From an uncultured Clostridia bacterium (lineage in GTDB: Bacteria > Bacillota > Clostridia > Oscillospirales > Oscillospiraceae), in contig CAMUZA010000001.1 of NCBI GenBank assembly GCA_947165085.1, positions 50,947-114,946 of the forward strand: a DNA stretch of 64,000 nucleotides, written 5' to 3'. The notes beneath the pieces were generated by a model. That model ran no database searches. It was not told where the DNA came from and saw only the letters and a program-made list of their open reading frames with translations. Below, in pieces: positions 22,789-30,051 of the stretch; positions within the stretch are counted from its first letter, which is position 1; every line of letters begins with the position of its first letter. A program made the position numbers and the translations under genes.

Positions 22789-24408
22789 TCAAATCATACC
22801 AAAATGCTTTAACGCGTCCTTGATCGCTTCTTCTTTTTCCGGCGGGCATTGGGGCTGCCTTGCGTCTTTGGAGTTTGGCTTGTTATAACTATCTCCCACC
22901 TCAAGTCCACATTTGCGTTTTATCTGTGAGACGTACAGTGAAGAAACCTTCAAGCCGGTCTGTTGCAGCACGTATTCTTTGATCTGCGGATAGGTCGCCT
23001 GACCGCGGCTTTCGTGCAGCAGCTCCGCAACATCGACGTCAATGTCGATATGTACGCTGTTTCTCCGCACTAAAAGAGATACCGTCTCGATGTGCGCGCA
23101 GCGGGGGAACATATCCACCGCCTCGGCATGGGTAAGCCCATAGCCATTAATGCAAAGTAACTTGACATCCCGCGCCAGCGTGGCGGGGTCGCAGGAGACG
23201 TAGACCACGCGGTCGGGCGCCATTTGTTCGATCGCGTCGATCACGTCCGGTGAAAGACCCTTGCGGGGCGGATCGACCACGATCACGTCGGGTTTTACGC
23301 CCTCGGCGCAGAGGGCTTGCGCCGCCTGTCCCGCGTCCGCGCAGAAAAAGCGCGCGTTTTCAATCCCGTTGCGTTCGGCGTTGCGCTTCGCATCCTCGAT
23401 CGCGGCGTCCACGACCTCCACGCCGATCACCTGCTTCGCGTGCCGCGCAAGGCAGAGCGTGATCGTGCCGGTGCCGCAGTAGAGGTCGAGGACGGTCTCC
23501 GCGCCGGTGAGTCCGGCGGCGGCGATCGCTTTGCCGTAGAGGACCTCCGCCTGCGTGCGGTTTACCTGATAGAACGAGCGCGGAGAAATACGAAAGCGCA
23601 GTCCGCACAGCACGTCCTCGATCGCATCCGCGCCCCAGAGAACGCGCGTTTTTTCGCCGAGGATCGCGTTTCCCTTTCGGGTGTTGACGTTGAGCGCGAC
23701 GGATTTCAAGCCCACGACGCGCCGTCGCAGAAGGTCGACCAATTCCGCTTCACGCGGGAGCTTTTCGCCGTTGACGACGAGGCAGACCAGTATTTCTCCC
23801 GTCGCCTCCGCATGACGGACGAAAATGTGCCGCAGGAGCCCCTTGCCGCTTTCCTCGTCGTAGGCGCTGACGCGGTACGTCCGCGCCCATTCCAAAACGG
23901 CCTGCTTCGCGAGGTCGGCGCAGAGCGGCTGGATCAGGCAGCGGTCGATCGGGATCAGCTCATGCGTTCCCTTCCGGAAAAAGCCTGCCTCCGGTCCGTT
24001 TTTCGCCGGTGCGACGGGAAACTGCGCCTTGTTGCGGTAGCCCTCGCAGGTCGGGGCTCCGGTCAACTCGAGCGTCTCCAGGTTCTGCCCGCCGAGACGG
24101 TTGAGCGCGTCCAGCACGCGCTGGCGCTTGATCTCGCACTCGGCTTCGTAGTCGACATGCCAGAACTCGCAGCCGCCGCACTGCTTTGCGTACGGACAGC
24201 GCCGATTGACACGGTGCGGCGAGCGTTGTATAATCGTTTCGATCTTCCCGTGTGCGGCGGTCTTGCCGACGTGGGTGATGCGGACGTCGTAAATCTCGTC
24301 CGGCGCAGCGTTCGGCACGAAGACGGCGCAGCCGTCCACGCGGCACACGCCCAGTCCCTCGCTGGTGAAGCCGCTGACCGCGGCGCGGTATATCTCATTC
24401 TTTTTCAT
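22789..24408 (-). CDS. rlmD: 23S rRNA (uracil-5-)-methyltransferase RlmD/RumA, with element-derived C-terminal extension
   Basis: 539 residues; a normal RlmD has about 450. It transfers a methyl group from SAM to U1939 of 23S rRNA. A TRAM domain (1-60) is followed by a 4Fe-4S cluster motif (CPYAKQCGGCEFWH, about 75-90), a SAM loop ('VLDLYCGTGTITL', about 305) and the catalytic region 'VVDPPRKGL' then 'YVSCDPATLARD' with nucleophilic Cys (about 413). The conserved end 'HIETVSLLVRR' is reached at about residue 445. About 90 further residues ('ATYPQIKEYVLQQTGLKVSSLYVSQIKRKCGL' ... 'CPPEKEEAIKDALKHFGMI') look like a small separate DNA-binding-type domain supplied by the island. The junction is att-like site 4. 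The methyltransferase core is intact, so activity is probably kept. Confidence 0.92.
   Translation of the reverse strand: MKKNEIYRAAVSGFTSEGLGVCRVDGCAVFVPNAAPDEIYDVRITHVGKTAAHGKIETIIQRSPHRVNRRCPYAKQCGGCEFWHVDYEAECEIKRQRVLDALNRLGGQNLETLELTGAPTCEGYRNKAQFPVAPAKNGPEAGFFRKGTHELIPIDRCLIQPLCADLAKQAVLEWARTYRVSAYDEESGKGLLRHIFVRHAEATGEILVCLVVNGEKLPREAELVDLLRRRVVGLKSVALNVNTRKGNAILGEKTRVLWGADAIEDVLCGLRFRISPRSFYQVNRTQAEVLYGKAIAAAGLTGAETVLDLYCGTGTITLCLARHAKQVIGVEVVDAAIEDAKRNAERNGIENARFFCADAGQAAQALCAEGVKPDVIVVDPPRKGLSPDVIDAIEQMAPDRVVYVSCDPATLARDVKLLCINGYGLTHAEAVDMFPRCAHIETVSLLVRRNSVHIDIDVDVAELLHESRGQATYPQIKEYVLQQTGLKVSSLYVSQIKRKCGLEVGDSYNKPNSKDARQPQCPPEKEEAIKDALKHFGMI
23079..23095 (-). repeat. att-like core site 4 inside rlmD
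   Basis: ATACCGTCTCGATGTGC on plus; on the minus strand it encodes AHIETV of RlmD. 16 of 17 bases match site 2 (9427-9443), and the core GAGACGGT matches GAGACAGT of sites 1 and 3. This is the right boundary of the island. Confidence 0.75.
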
Positions 24409-24420
24409 AGAAAAATCCCC

Positions 24421-24436
24421 TGTTTCACGTGAAACA
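24421..24436. promoter_or_regulatory. parS: parS centromere site 1
   Basis: TGTTTCACGTGAAACA, a perfect 16-bp palindrome identical to the parS consensus bound by ParB/Spo0J. It lies in the divergent promoter region of rlmD and the radical SAM gene, 2.5 kb from parB and about 31 kb from oriC. Confidence 0.95.
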
Positions 24437-24449
24437 ATTCGTTTGTTTC

Positions 24450-24478
24450 ATTCTATCATACTTTCGTTCATTCGACAA
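24450..24478 (-). promoter_or_regulatory. Promoter of rlmD
   Basis: On the minus strand TTGTCG (24473-24478), 17-base spacer, TAGAAT (24450-24455). The parS site lies between this promoter and the rlmD start at 24408, so ParB bound there could affect rlmD transcription. Confidence 0.5.
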
Positions 24479-24496
24479 CCGAAATCAGGTGTTTTC

Positions 24497-25378
24497 ATGC
24501 TGACTTATCAGAATTGTACGCTTTGCCCGCGCAAATGCGGCGTCGACCGCGCTGGCGGGCAGCTCGGCTTCTGCCGCATGCCCGCGCAGCTTCGCGCGGC
24601 GAAGGCGATGCTCCACTACGGCGAGGAGCCGCCGATCTCCGGCGCGTTCGGCACGGGCGCAGTGTTTTTCAGCGGCTGCACGCTGCGCTGCGTCTACTGC
24701 CAGAACGGGGAAATTTCCGCGGGCGGCAAGGGCGTTTCGCTGGATTCGCGCCGACTGCGCGACATTTTCGAGGAATTGATCGACGAGGGCGCACAGTCCA
24801 TTGACCTCGTCACGCCGACGCAGTTCCTGCCGGACATTCTGCCCGCGCTCACGCCGAAGCTGCCCGTGCCTGTCGTCTACAACTGCGGCGGCTACGAGCG
24901 CGTGGAAACGCTGCGCGAGCTGGAGGGGCTGGTCGATATTTATCTGCCTGATTTCAAGTATGCCGACGACGCGCTCGCCGCAAGCCTCTCCCGCGCACCG
25001 GACTACTTCGAGGTCACCGCCGCGGCGATCGGAGAGATGTACCGGCAGGTCGGCAGCGCGGTCGTGAAGGACGATAGCATGGAGCGCGGTCTGCTGATCC
25101 GGCATCTTGTGCTGCCGGGGCATCTGGATAACACACTCCGCGTGATCGAATGGGTGGCGGCGAATTTCCCGAAAAACGACGTGCTGTTTTCGCTGATGAG
25201 TCAGTACGTGCCGGCGGGCAGGGTGGAGCCGCCGCTGGATCGGCGCGTGACCGAAGAAGAGTACGCCGGCGCGGTTTCGTGGATGGAGCTGTGCGGACTG
25301 ACGAACGGCTACACGCAGGATTTTTCCGCGGCGACGACGGAATATTTGCCGGCGTTCGATTTCGGCGGAATTTTGTAA
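24497..25378 (+). CDS. Radical SAM protein, PflX-like (COG1313)
   Basis: 293 residues. N-terminal CTLCPRKCGVDR...GFCR gives an extra Cys set, then the radical SAM cluster motif CTLRCVYC (about residues 63-70), which binds the 4Fe-4S used to cleave SAM. 'VYNCGGYE' and 'DIYLPDFKY' are typical of the PflX-like group, related to pyruvate formate-lyase activating enzymes; the substrate of this group is unknown. I start at ATG 24497 (MLTYQNC), which has AGGTG seven bases upstream; a longer frame from 24365 would cross the rlmD start and the parS site. Transcribed divergently from rlmD and followed closely by lexA. Confidence 0.88.
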   Translation: MLTYQNCTLCPRKCGVDRAGGQLGFCRMPAQLRAAKAMLHYGEEPPISGAFGTGAVFFSGCTLRCVYCQNGEISAGGKGVSLDSRRLRDIFEELIDEGAQSIDLVTPTQFLPDILPALTPKLPVPVVYNCGGYERVETLRELEGLVDIYLPDFKYADDALAASLSRAPDYFEVTAAAIGEMYRQVGSAVVKDDSMERGLLIRHLVLPGHLDNTLRVIEWVAANFPKNDVLFSLMSQYVPAGRVEPPLDRRVTEEEYAGAVSWMELCGLTNGYTQDFSAATTEYLPAFDFGGIL

Positions 25379-25389
25379 AACAAACGTTT
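25378..25389. promoter_or_regulatory. Candidate LexA (SOS) operator
   Basis: AAAC-AAAC-GTTT fits the Gram-positive SOS box GAAC-N4-GTTC with one change in each half. It contains the palindrome CAAACGTTTG (25381-25390) and overlaps the -35 of the lexA promoter, as expected for autorepression. Motif-only evidence. Confidence 0.45.
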
Positions 25390-25416
25390 GCATTTTGAAG
25401 GGCAGTGTGTTATAAT
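25388..25416 (+). promoter_or_regulatory. Promoter of lexA
   Basis: TTGCAT (25388-25393), 17-base spacer, TATAAT (25411-25416), 31 bases upstream of the lexA start. Confidence 0.8.
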
Positions 25417-25447
25417 AACAGTAATCTGATCAAAGGTGGGAATGCAC

Positions 25448-26014
25448 ATGCCGCGGACAAGCAATAAGCGGGAGGAAATCCTCGCATATCTGAAAGACTT
25501 TTCCGCGCGGTACGGCTACGCGCCGTCCGTGCGCGAGATCATGCAGGGCGTCGGGTTGAAATCGACCGCCTCCGTCCACTATCACCTGCACAGTCTGAGT
25601 GACAGCGGCGTGATCGAAGTGGACGGCGCGAAAAACCGCGCCATCCGCCTTTCGGAGCGCGGCGTGCCCGTGGTCGGCACGGTCGCCGCCGGTCAGCCCA
25701 TTCTTGCAGCAGAGAACATCGAGGGCTATCTGCCGTGGAGCGGCGACCCTGACTGCTTCGCCCTCCGCGTCAAGGGTGACTCCATGATCGGCGCGCATAT
25801 CTTTGACGGCGACACTGTGATCGTCCGCCCGCAGTCCACCGCGGACAACGGCGAGATCGTTGTCGCACTGATCGGCGACGAAGCGACGGTCAAGCGGCTC
25901 AGTCGCAAAAGCGGCGCGGTCTGGCTCCTGCCGGAAAATTCCGCCTACGCCCCGATCGACGGCAGGGAAGCCAAGATTTTGGGGAAGGTCCGTGCGGTCA
26001 TCCGCGAGATATAG
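25448..26014 (+). CDS. lexA: LexA repressor
   Basis: 188 residues. The N-terminal winged helix-turn-helix ('YGYAPSVREIMQGVGLKSTASVHYHLHSL', about 18-48) binds SOS boxes. The C-terminal S24 peptidase-like domain has the Ala-Gly self-cleavage site (VVGTVAAGQP, about 80-85), catalytic Ser in KGDSMIGA (about 113) and catalytic Lys in ATVKRL (about 150). I choose ATG 25448 (MPRTSN): AAGGTGGG lies seven bases upstream, while the GTG at 25436 and ATG at 25442 sit in or next to that site. It is followed by a palindromic terminator that also contains parS. Confidence 0.95.
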   Translation: MPRTSNKREEILAYLKDFSARYGYAPSVREIMQGVGLKSTASVHYHLHSLSDSGVIEVDGAKNRAIRLSERGVPVVGTVAAGQPILAAENIEGYLPWSGDPDCFALRVKGDSMIGAHIFDGDTVIVRPQSTADNGEIVVALIGDEATVKRLSRKSGAVWLLPENSAYAPIDGREAKILGKVRAVIREI

Positions 26015-26018
26015 TATG

Positions 26019-26052
26019 AAAATCGTGTGTTTCACGTGAAACACACGATTTT
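26019..26052. terminator. parS: 34-bp palindrome: lexA terminator containing parS site 2
   Basis: A perfect 34-bp palindrome (17+17, centre 26035/26036) followed by TTC. Its inner 16 bp (26028-26043) are TGTTTCACGTGAAACA, identical to the parS consensus and to the copy at 24421. The outer arms (AAAATCGTG/CACGATTTT) make it a terminator-like stem with T tails on both strands. It lies between lexA and parA. Confidence 0.85.
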
Positions 26053-26123
26053 TCTATTGCATTCGCCGAGAAATTGTGATATTATGTCTACAAATTAAGG
26101 AAATTACCGGAAGGAGGCATGCT

Positions 26124-26879
26124 ATGGGTACCGTGATCGCGGTCGTCAACCAAAAGGGCGGTGTCGGAAAAACCACCACCGCCGTCAATCTGACCGCCGC
26201 GCTGACGGAGATCGGCGCGCGCGTCCTTCTGTGCGATTTTGACCCGCAGGCGAACGCGACCTCCGGACTCGGCGTGGAAAAACGTGCCGTCCTGATGGGC
26301 GCGTACGAAATGGTGATCGACAATGCGCTGCCCGAGCGCTGCATCGTCCGGACGAAGTACGGCAGTCTTATCCCCGCGACCTCCGCGCTCGCGGGCGCGA
26401 CGGTGGAGCTGATCGGTCTGGACAACCGGGAATACAGATTGAAGGCTCAGCTTGACCGTTTACGCGACTCCTACGACTATATATTGATCGACTGCCCGCC
26501 GTCGCTGGAGCTGCTGACGATCAACGCCCTCTGCGCCGCGGACAGCATTCTGATCCCCGTGCAGTGCGAATACTACGCGCTGGAGGGTCTGTCCGATCTG
26601 ATGGCGACGATGCGCGCGATCAAGAAGCGGCTCAATCCGCGTCTGCAGATCTTCGGCGTGCTGCTGACGATGTTTGACGGACGGACGAACTTTTCCAATC
26701 AGGTCGCGCAGGAAGTGCGCCGCCATTTCCCGGGAAAAGTCTTCGCGACGGCGATCCCGCGCAACGTGCGCCTCGCCGAAGCGCCGAGCCACGGACTGCC
26801 GGTACTCGCCTATGACCGCAGTTCCCGCGGCGCAGCCGCCTATCTCGCGGTCGCGGAAGAATTTCGCAGAAAGGGGTAA
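26124..26879 (+). CDS. soj: Chromosome partitioning ATPase ParA/Soj
   Basis: 251 residues, Walker-type cytoskeletal ATPase. The deviant Walker A is 'NQKGGVGKTTTAVNL' (about 8-22), Walker A' is 'LLCDFDPQANAT', and Walker B is 'YILIDCPPSLELLT' (about 118). It dimerises with ATP on DNA and works with ParB to segregate origins and, in spore formers, to regulate initiation through DnaA. ATG 26124 (MGTVIAV) has AAGGAGG at ideal distance. Three bases separate it from parB, so the genes form one operon. Confidence 0.95.
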   Translation: MGTVIAVVNQKGGVGKTTTAVNLTAALTEIGARVLLCDFDPQANATSGLGVEKRAVLMGAYEMVIDNALPERCIVRTKYGSLIPATSALAGATVELIGLDNREYRLKAQLDRLRDSYDYILIDCPPSLELLTINALCAADSILIPVQCEYYALEGLSDLMATMRAIKKRLNPRLQIFGVLLTMFDGRTNFSNQVAQEVRRHFPGKVFATAIPRNVRLAEAPSHGLPVLAYDRSSRGAAAYLAVAEEFRRKG

Positions 26880-26882
26880 GCT

Positions 26883-27758
26883 ATGAAGCAAAGAGGTCTG
26901 GGGCGCGGACTCGGCGCGCTGATCGACGATTTTTCGGAAGTTTCGCCGCAGCAGCAGACGGTCACGGTCCTTCCCCTGCAGAAGGTCGAGCCGAATCCGA
27001 AGCAGCCGCGCCGCGCCTTTGACGAGGTGGAGCTGCAGGCGCTGGCGGATTCGATCGCGGAGCACGGTATCGTGCAGCCGCTCGCCGTCCGCGCGCTGGA
27101 AAACGGCTATTATCAGATCATCGCGGGCGAACGCCGCTGGCGCGCTGCCCGTCTGGCGGGACTGAGCGAGGTCCCCGTCGTCGTGCTCGACGCCGACGAT
27201 CAGACGGTCATGGAGCTTGCGCTGATCGAGAATCTGCAGCGGCAGGACTTAAATCCGATGGAGGAGGCCGAGGGCTACCGCTCCCTGATCGAAGACTACG
27301 GTCTGACGCAGGAGCAGGCGGCGTCGCGGGTCGGAAAATCCCGACCTGCCGTGGCAAACGCGCTGCGCCTGCTCGCGCTTCCGGAGGAAGTCCGCGCCAT
27401 GGTCGAAGACGGCACGCTCTCGGCGGGACACGCCCGCGCGGTGCTGTCGCTGCCGTCCGAGCGGCTGCAGAAGGCCGCCGCGCAGAAGATCATCGCCCTG
27501 CGGCTTTCCGTGCGGCAGGCGGAGATGATGTGCAGGCGCATGGCGGCGGGCGAGAAGGAACAGCCTGCAAAGCTGCCCGCGCAGACCGTCGACTACGTCG
27601 GCGAATGTGAAAAGGCGCTGACGAGACACCTCGGCAGAAGGGTCAAGATCGTCAGCGGCAAGCGCAAGGGTCGCTTCGAGCTCGAGTTCTACGGGCAGGA
27701 CGACCTGCAGCGTCTTTATGAAGTACTGCTTTCTGTAACGGAGGATAAACATGCCTGA
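26883..27758 (+). CDS. parB: Chromosome partitioning protein ParB/Spo0J
   Basis: 291 residues. The N-terminal 'RGLGRGLGALI' is the ParA-stimulating peptide. The CTPase/ParB-N domain has 'PNPKQPRRAF' and the catalytic box GERRWRAARLAG (about 78-89), with 'ENLQRQDLNPMEEAEGY' following. The helix-turn-helix 'GLTQEQAASRVGKSRPAVANALRLL' (about 140-165) reads parS. The C-terminal 'GRRVKIVSGKRKGRFELEFYGQDDLQRL' is the dimerisation region. Two perfect parS sites lie within 2.5 kb. Confidence 0.96.
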   Translation: MKQRGLGRGLGALIDDFSEVSPQQQTVTVLPLQKVEPNPKQPRRAFDEVELQALADSIAEHGIVQPLAVRALENGYYQIIAGERRWRAARLAGLSEVPVVVLDADDQTVMELALIENLQRQDLNPMEEAEGYRSLIEDYGLTQEQAASRVGKSRPAVANALRLLALPEEVRAMVEDGTLSAGHARAVLSLPSERLQKAAAQKIIALRLSVRQAEMMCRRMAAGEKEQPAKLPAQTVDYVGECEKALTRHLGRRVKIVSGKRKGRFELEFYGQDDLQRLYEVLLSVTEDKHA

Positions 27759-27948
27759 GACAGAAAAAGAAGTCCGGCCGGTCAAGCGCAAGCGCGCCGC
27801 GCTGGAATACATCGCGATCTTACTGGGCGCGGCTCTCGTGCTGGTGGCGATCTCCCTGCTGATCAAAAGCAGCGCGCCGCAGCAGACCGCGCCGATCGAC
27901 CCTCCCGCAGTAGCCGGAGAGGCGGCGCCCAACGGCGCAATTTCCTAA
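27751..27948 (+). CDS. Small single-pass membrane protein, 65 aa
   Basis: Starts inside the end of parB (eight-base overlap), with GGAGGATAAAC upstream, so it is translationally coupled. A Lys/Arg-rich N-terminus (about 8-15) precedes one transmembrane helix ('YIAILLGAALVLVAISLLI', about 20-38) and a Pro/Ala-rich outer tail. Family unknown. A membrane role linked to chromosome segregation is suggested only by position. Confidence 0.7.
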   Translation: MPETEKEVRPVKRKRAALEYIAILLGAALVLVAISLLIKSSAPQQTAPIDPPAVAGEAAPNGAIS

Positions 27949-27968
27949 ACTGACATGAGGTGATCACA

Positions 27969-29258
27969 ATGCTGGATATCAGAAGAATCAAAGACGATCC
28001 CGAGGGGGTCAAGGCGGGGCTTCGCGCGAAGGAAGTCGACTGCGATCAGCAGATCGACCGCATTCTGGAGCTTGACGCGCAGCGCCGCGCGCTGATCCTC
28101 GAGACGGAGACGAGCAAGGCCGAGCAGAACAAGGTCTCCAAGGAGATCCCGCTGCGCAAGAAGAACGGCGAGGACGTCGCTCCCATTTTCAAACGCATGA
28201 GCGAGCTGAAGGCCGCCATCGCCGCGAACGACGCGAAGCTCTCCGACGTAGAGGCGGAGTACCGCACGCTGATGCTGTCGCTGCCCAATCTGCCCGATCC
28301 GGACCTCAAGCCGGGCGGCAAGGAGAACAACGAGCCGCTGCGCTACTACGGCGAGCAGCATAAATTCGACTTCGAGCCGAAGCACCACGTCGACCTCTGC
28401 ACCGATCTCGGTCTGATCGACTACGAGCGCGGCACGCGGCTGGCAGGCTCCGGTTTCTGGATCTACCGCGGGCTCGGCGCGCGCCTGGAGTGGGCGCTGC
28501 TCAACTACTTCATGGACTGCCACCTGCGCGACGGCTACGAAATGGTCATCCTGCCGCACATGCTCGAGTATAAATGCGGAGAGACGGCGGGGCAGTTCCC
28601 GAAATTCGCCGACGAGGTCTATAAGATCGAAAACCCGACCGACGACCGCATGCACTTCATGCTCCCGACGGCGGAGACCGCGCTGGCGTCGCTCCACCGC
28701 GACGAGATCCTCTCCGAGGCGGAGCTGCCGCACAAGCTCTTCGCCTATACCCCGTGCTTCCGCCGCGAGGCAGGCTCTCACCGCGCCGACGAGCGCGGCA
28801 TGGTGCGCGGACATCAGTTCAACAAGGTCGAGATGTTCCAGTACTGCCTGCCCGAAAAATCCGACGAGGCGTTCGACGAGCTCGTGCGCAAGGCGGAGGA
28901 CCTCGTCAAGGGGCTCGGCTTCCATTTCCGCACCGTGAAGCTGGCGGCAGGCGACTGCTCGGCGTCCATGGCGCGCACCTACGACATTGAGATCCTCATC
29001 CCGTCCATGAATGGCTATAAGGAAGTCTCCTCCGTCTCGAACGCCCGCGACTACCAGGCGCGGCGCGGCAATATCCGCTTCCGCCGCGAGGCGACCGGCA
29101 AGACGGAATTCGTCCACACGCTCAACGGCTCCGGTCTCGCGACCTCCCGCATTTTCCCGGCGATGGTCGAGCAGAACCAGCGCGCCGACGGCTCCGTTGT
29201 CGTGCCCGAGGTCCTGCGCAAATACCTCGGCGGTCTTGAGGTCATCGAGAAGAAATAG
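27969..29258 (+). CDS. serS: Seryl-tRNA synthetase
   Basis: 429 residues, class II synthetase charging tRNA(Ser). The N-terminal antiparallel coiled-coil arm spans about 30-100. Motif 2 is 'FRREAGSHRADERGMVRGHQFNKVEMF' (about 262-288), and motif 3 lies at the end ('LNGSGLATSRIFPAMVEQNQ', about 383-402). I use ATG 27969 (MLDIRRIK): GAGGTGAT is the ribosome site, and the GTG at 27960 lies within it. Confidence 0.96.
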   Translation: MLDIRRIKDDPEGVKAGLRAKEVDCDQQIDRILELDAQRRALILETETSKAEQNKVSKEIPLRKKNGEDVAPIFKRMSELKAAIAANDAKLSDVEAEYRTLMLSLPNLPDPDLKPGGKENNEPLRYYGEQHKFDFEPKHHVDLCTDLGLIDYERGTRLAGSGFWIYRGLGARLEWALLNYFMDCHLRDGYEMVILPHMLEYKCGETAGQFPKFADEVYKIENPTDDRMHFMLPTAETALASLHRDEILSEAELPHKLFAYTPCFRREAGSHRADERGMVRGHQFNKVEMFQYCLPEKSDEAFDELVRKAEDLVKGLGFHFRTVKLAAGDCSASMARTYDIEILIPSMNGYKEVSSVSNARDYQARRGNIRFRREATGKTEFVHTLNGSGLATSRIFPAMVEQNQRADGSVVVPEVLRKYLGGLEVIEKK

Positions 29259-29332
29259 GGCTTTCTCCGTAATCATCGGTCACCGGCCGATTATCATATC
29301 ACCACAATCTTTTGAGAAAGGAGGAAACAGAA

Positions 29333-29797
29333 ATGGCAAAGAAAGAGAAAAAGGGCTTTTTCAAGGAATTCAAGGAATTCGCGATCTCCGGCAACATGTT
29401 TGACATGGCGATCGGCATCATCATCGGCGGTGTGTTCAAGGAGCTGGTGCAGAAATTTACGGATAACATCATCATGCCGATCATTTCCATTTTCACCGGC
29501 GGCGTGAGCTTTGACCAGTGGAAGATCGAGCTTCCCACGATCTTTGAGAAGACCGATCCCGAGACCGGCGAAATCATCAAGAATTACCTGACCTTCGGCG
29601 ACTTCATCTCTGCGATCATCAGCTTCCTGATCCTGATGCTCGTCGTCTTCCTGCTGGTCAAGGGCGTCAACAAGCTGCGCAAGGCGGCCGAGGCGCGCAA
29701 GGCAAAGGAAGAAGAAAAGGCGGAAGAGGCGCCTCCCGAACCGTCTGCGGAGGAAAAGCTCCTCGTCGAGATTCGCGATCTGCTGGCTAAAAAATGA
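29333..29797 (+). CDS. mscL: Large-conductance mechanosensitive channel MscL
   Basis: 154 residues. The amphipathic N-terminus 'FFKEFKEFAISGNMFDMAIGIIIGGVFKELV' is the MscL S1/TM1 signature with the pore Gly residues. TM2 is 'FLILMLVVFLLVKGVNKL' (about 93-112). A charged cytoplasmic bundle ('AEEKLLVEIRDLLAKK') closes the protein. It opens under membrane tension in osmotic down-shock. ATG 29333 has AAAGGAGGAAACAGA upstream. Followed by a terminator. Confidence 0.96.
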   Translation: MAKKEKKGFFKEFKEFAISGNMFDMAIGIIIGGVFKELVQKFTDNIIMPIISIFTGGVSFDQWKIELPTIFEKTDPETGEIIKNYLTFGDFISAIISFLILMLVVFLLVKGVNKLRKAAEARKAKEEEKAEEAPPEPSAEEKLLVEIRDLLAKK

Positions 29798-29808
29798 TTC
29801 GCTGCATA

Positions 29809-29851
29809 TTGCCGCAAAACGCACGGCTGTACCGTCCCCGTTTTGCGGCAA
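29809..29851 (+). terminator. mscL terminator
   Basis: 12-bp stem TTGCCGCAAAAC / GTTTTGCGGCAA with a 19-base loop, followed by TTTCTGTTTTC. Confidence 0.75.
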
Positions 29852-29916
29852 TTTCTGTTTTCATTTCCGTGTGAAAAAGAGAGAAGGCCGTAACCCCCGG
29901 TCGAATTTGGTAATAT

Positions 29917-29943
29917 TGCCGAATTTTGTCGTATTATGTCGAA
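29917..29943. promoter_or_regulatory. Two Spo0A boxes upstream of spo0A
   Basis: TGCCGAA (29917-29923) and TGTCGAA (29937-29943), both matching the 0A box TGNCGAA, are in direct orientation with 20-bp spacing (same DNA face), 31 bp upstream of the spo0A -35. This suggests autoregulation by phosphorylated Spo0A. Confidence 0.6.
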
Positions 29944-29973
29944 TAGTATTTGGCTATTTTTACTTAAAATTCC

Positions 29974-30002
29974 TTGCAAAACCGCGAACGGTATGCTAAA
30001 TT
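29974..30002 (+). promoter_or_regulatory. Promoter of spo0A
   Basis: TTGCAA (29974-29979), 17-base spacer, TAAATT (29997-30002), about 50 bases before the ATG at 30052. Confidence 0.5.
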
Positions 30003-30051
30003 AGAACTACCGTTTTCAAGGTACGGAGTTTACGGAGGAGGAATGTAGAAA

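Larger units (their letters stand above)
8914..23095. mobile_element. Integrative mobilizable island inserted in rlmD (with accreted att modules)
   Basis: rlmD (minus strand, start 24408) is interrupted at its 'HIETV' codons (23079-23095). An rlmD-like 3' end 'IETVVLLTRR' is found 14 kb away at 8914-8929, in the same orientation and immediately before the next chromosomal promoter. Between lie a large serine recombinase at the left end, a MobA/MobL relaxase, a DUF3847 protein, a sigma-like regulator and a giant cargo gene: a mobilizable (relaxase-only, no type IV secretion genes) element. Two more copies of the core GAGAC[A/G]GT at 9427-9443 and 10071-10086 divide the left end into small modules. 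All four cores are direct repeats. Borders are inferred from the repeats, not from an empty-site comparison. Confidence 0.8.
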
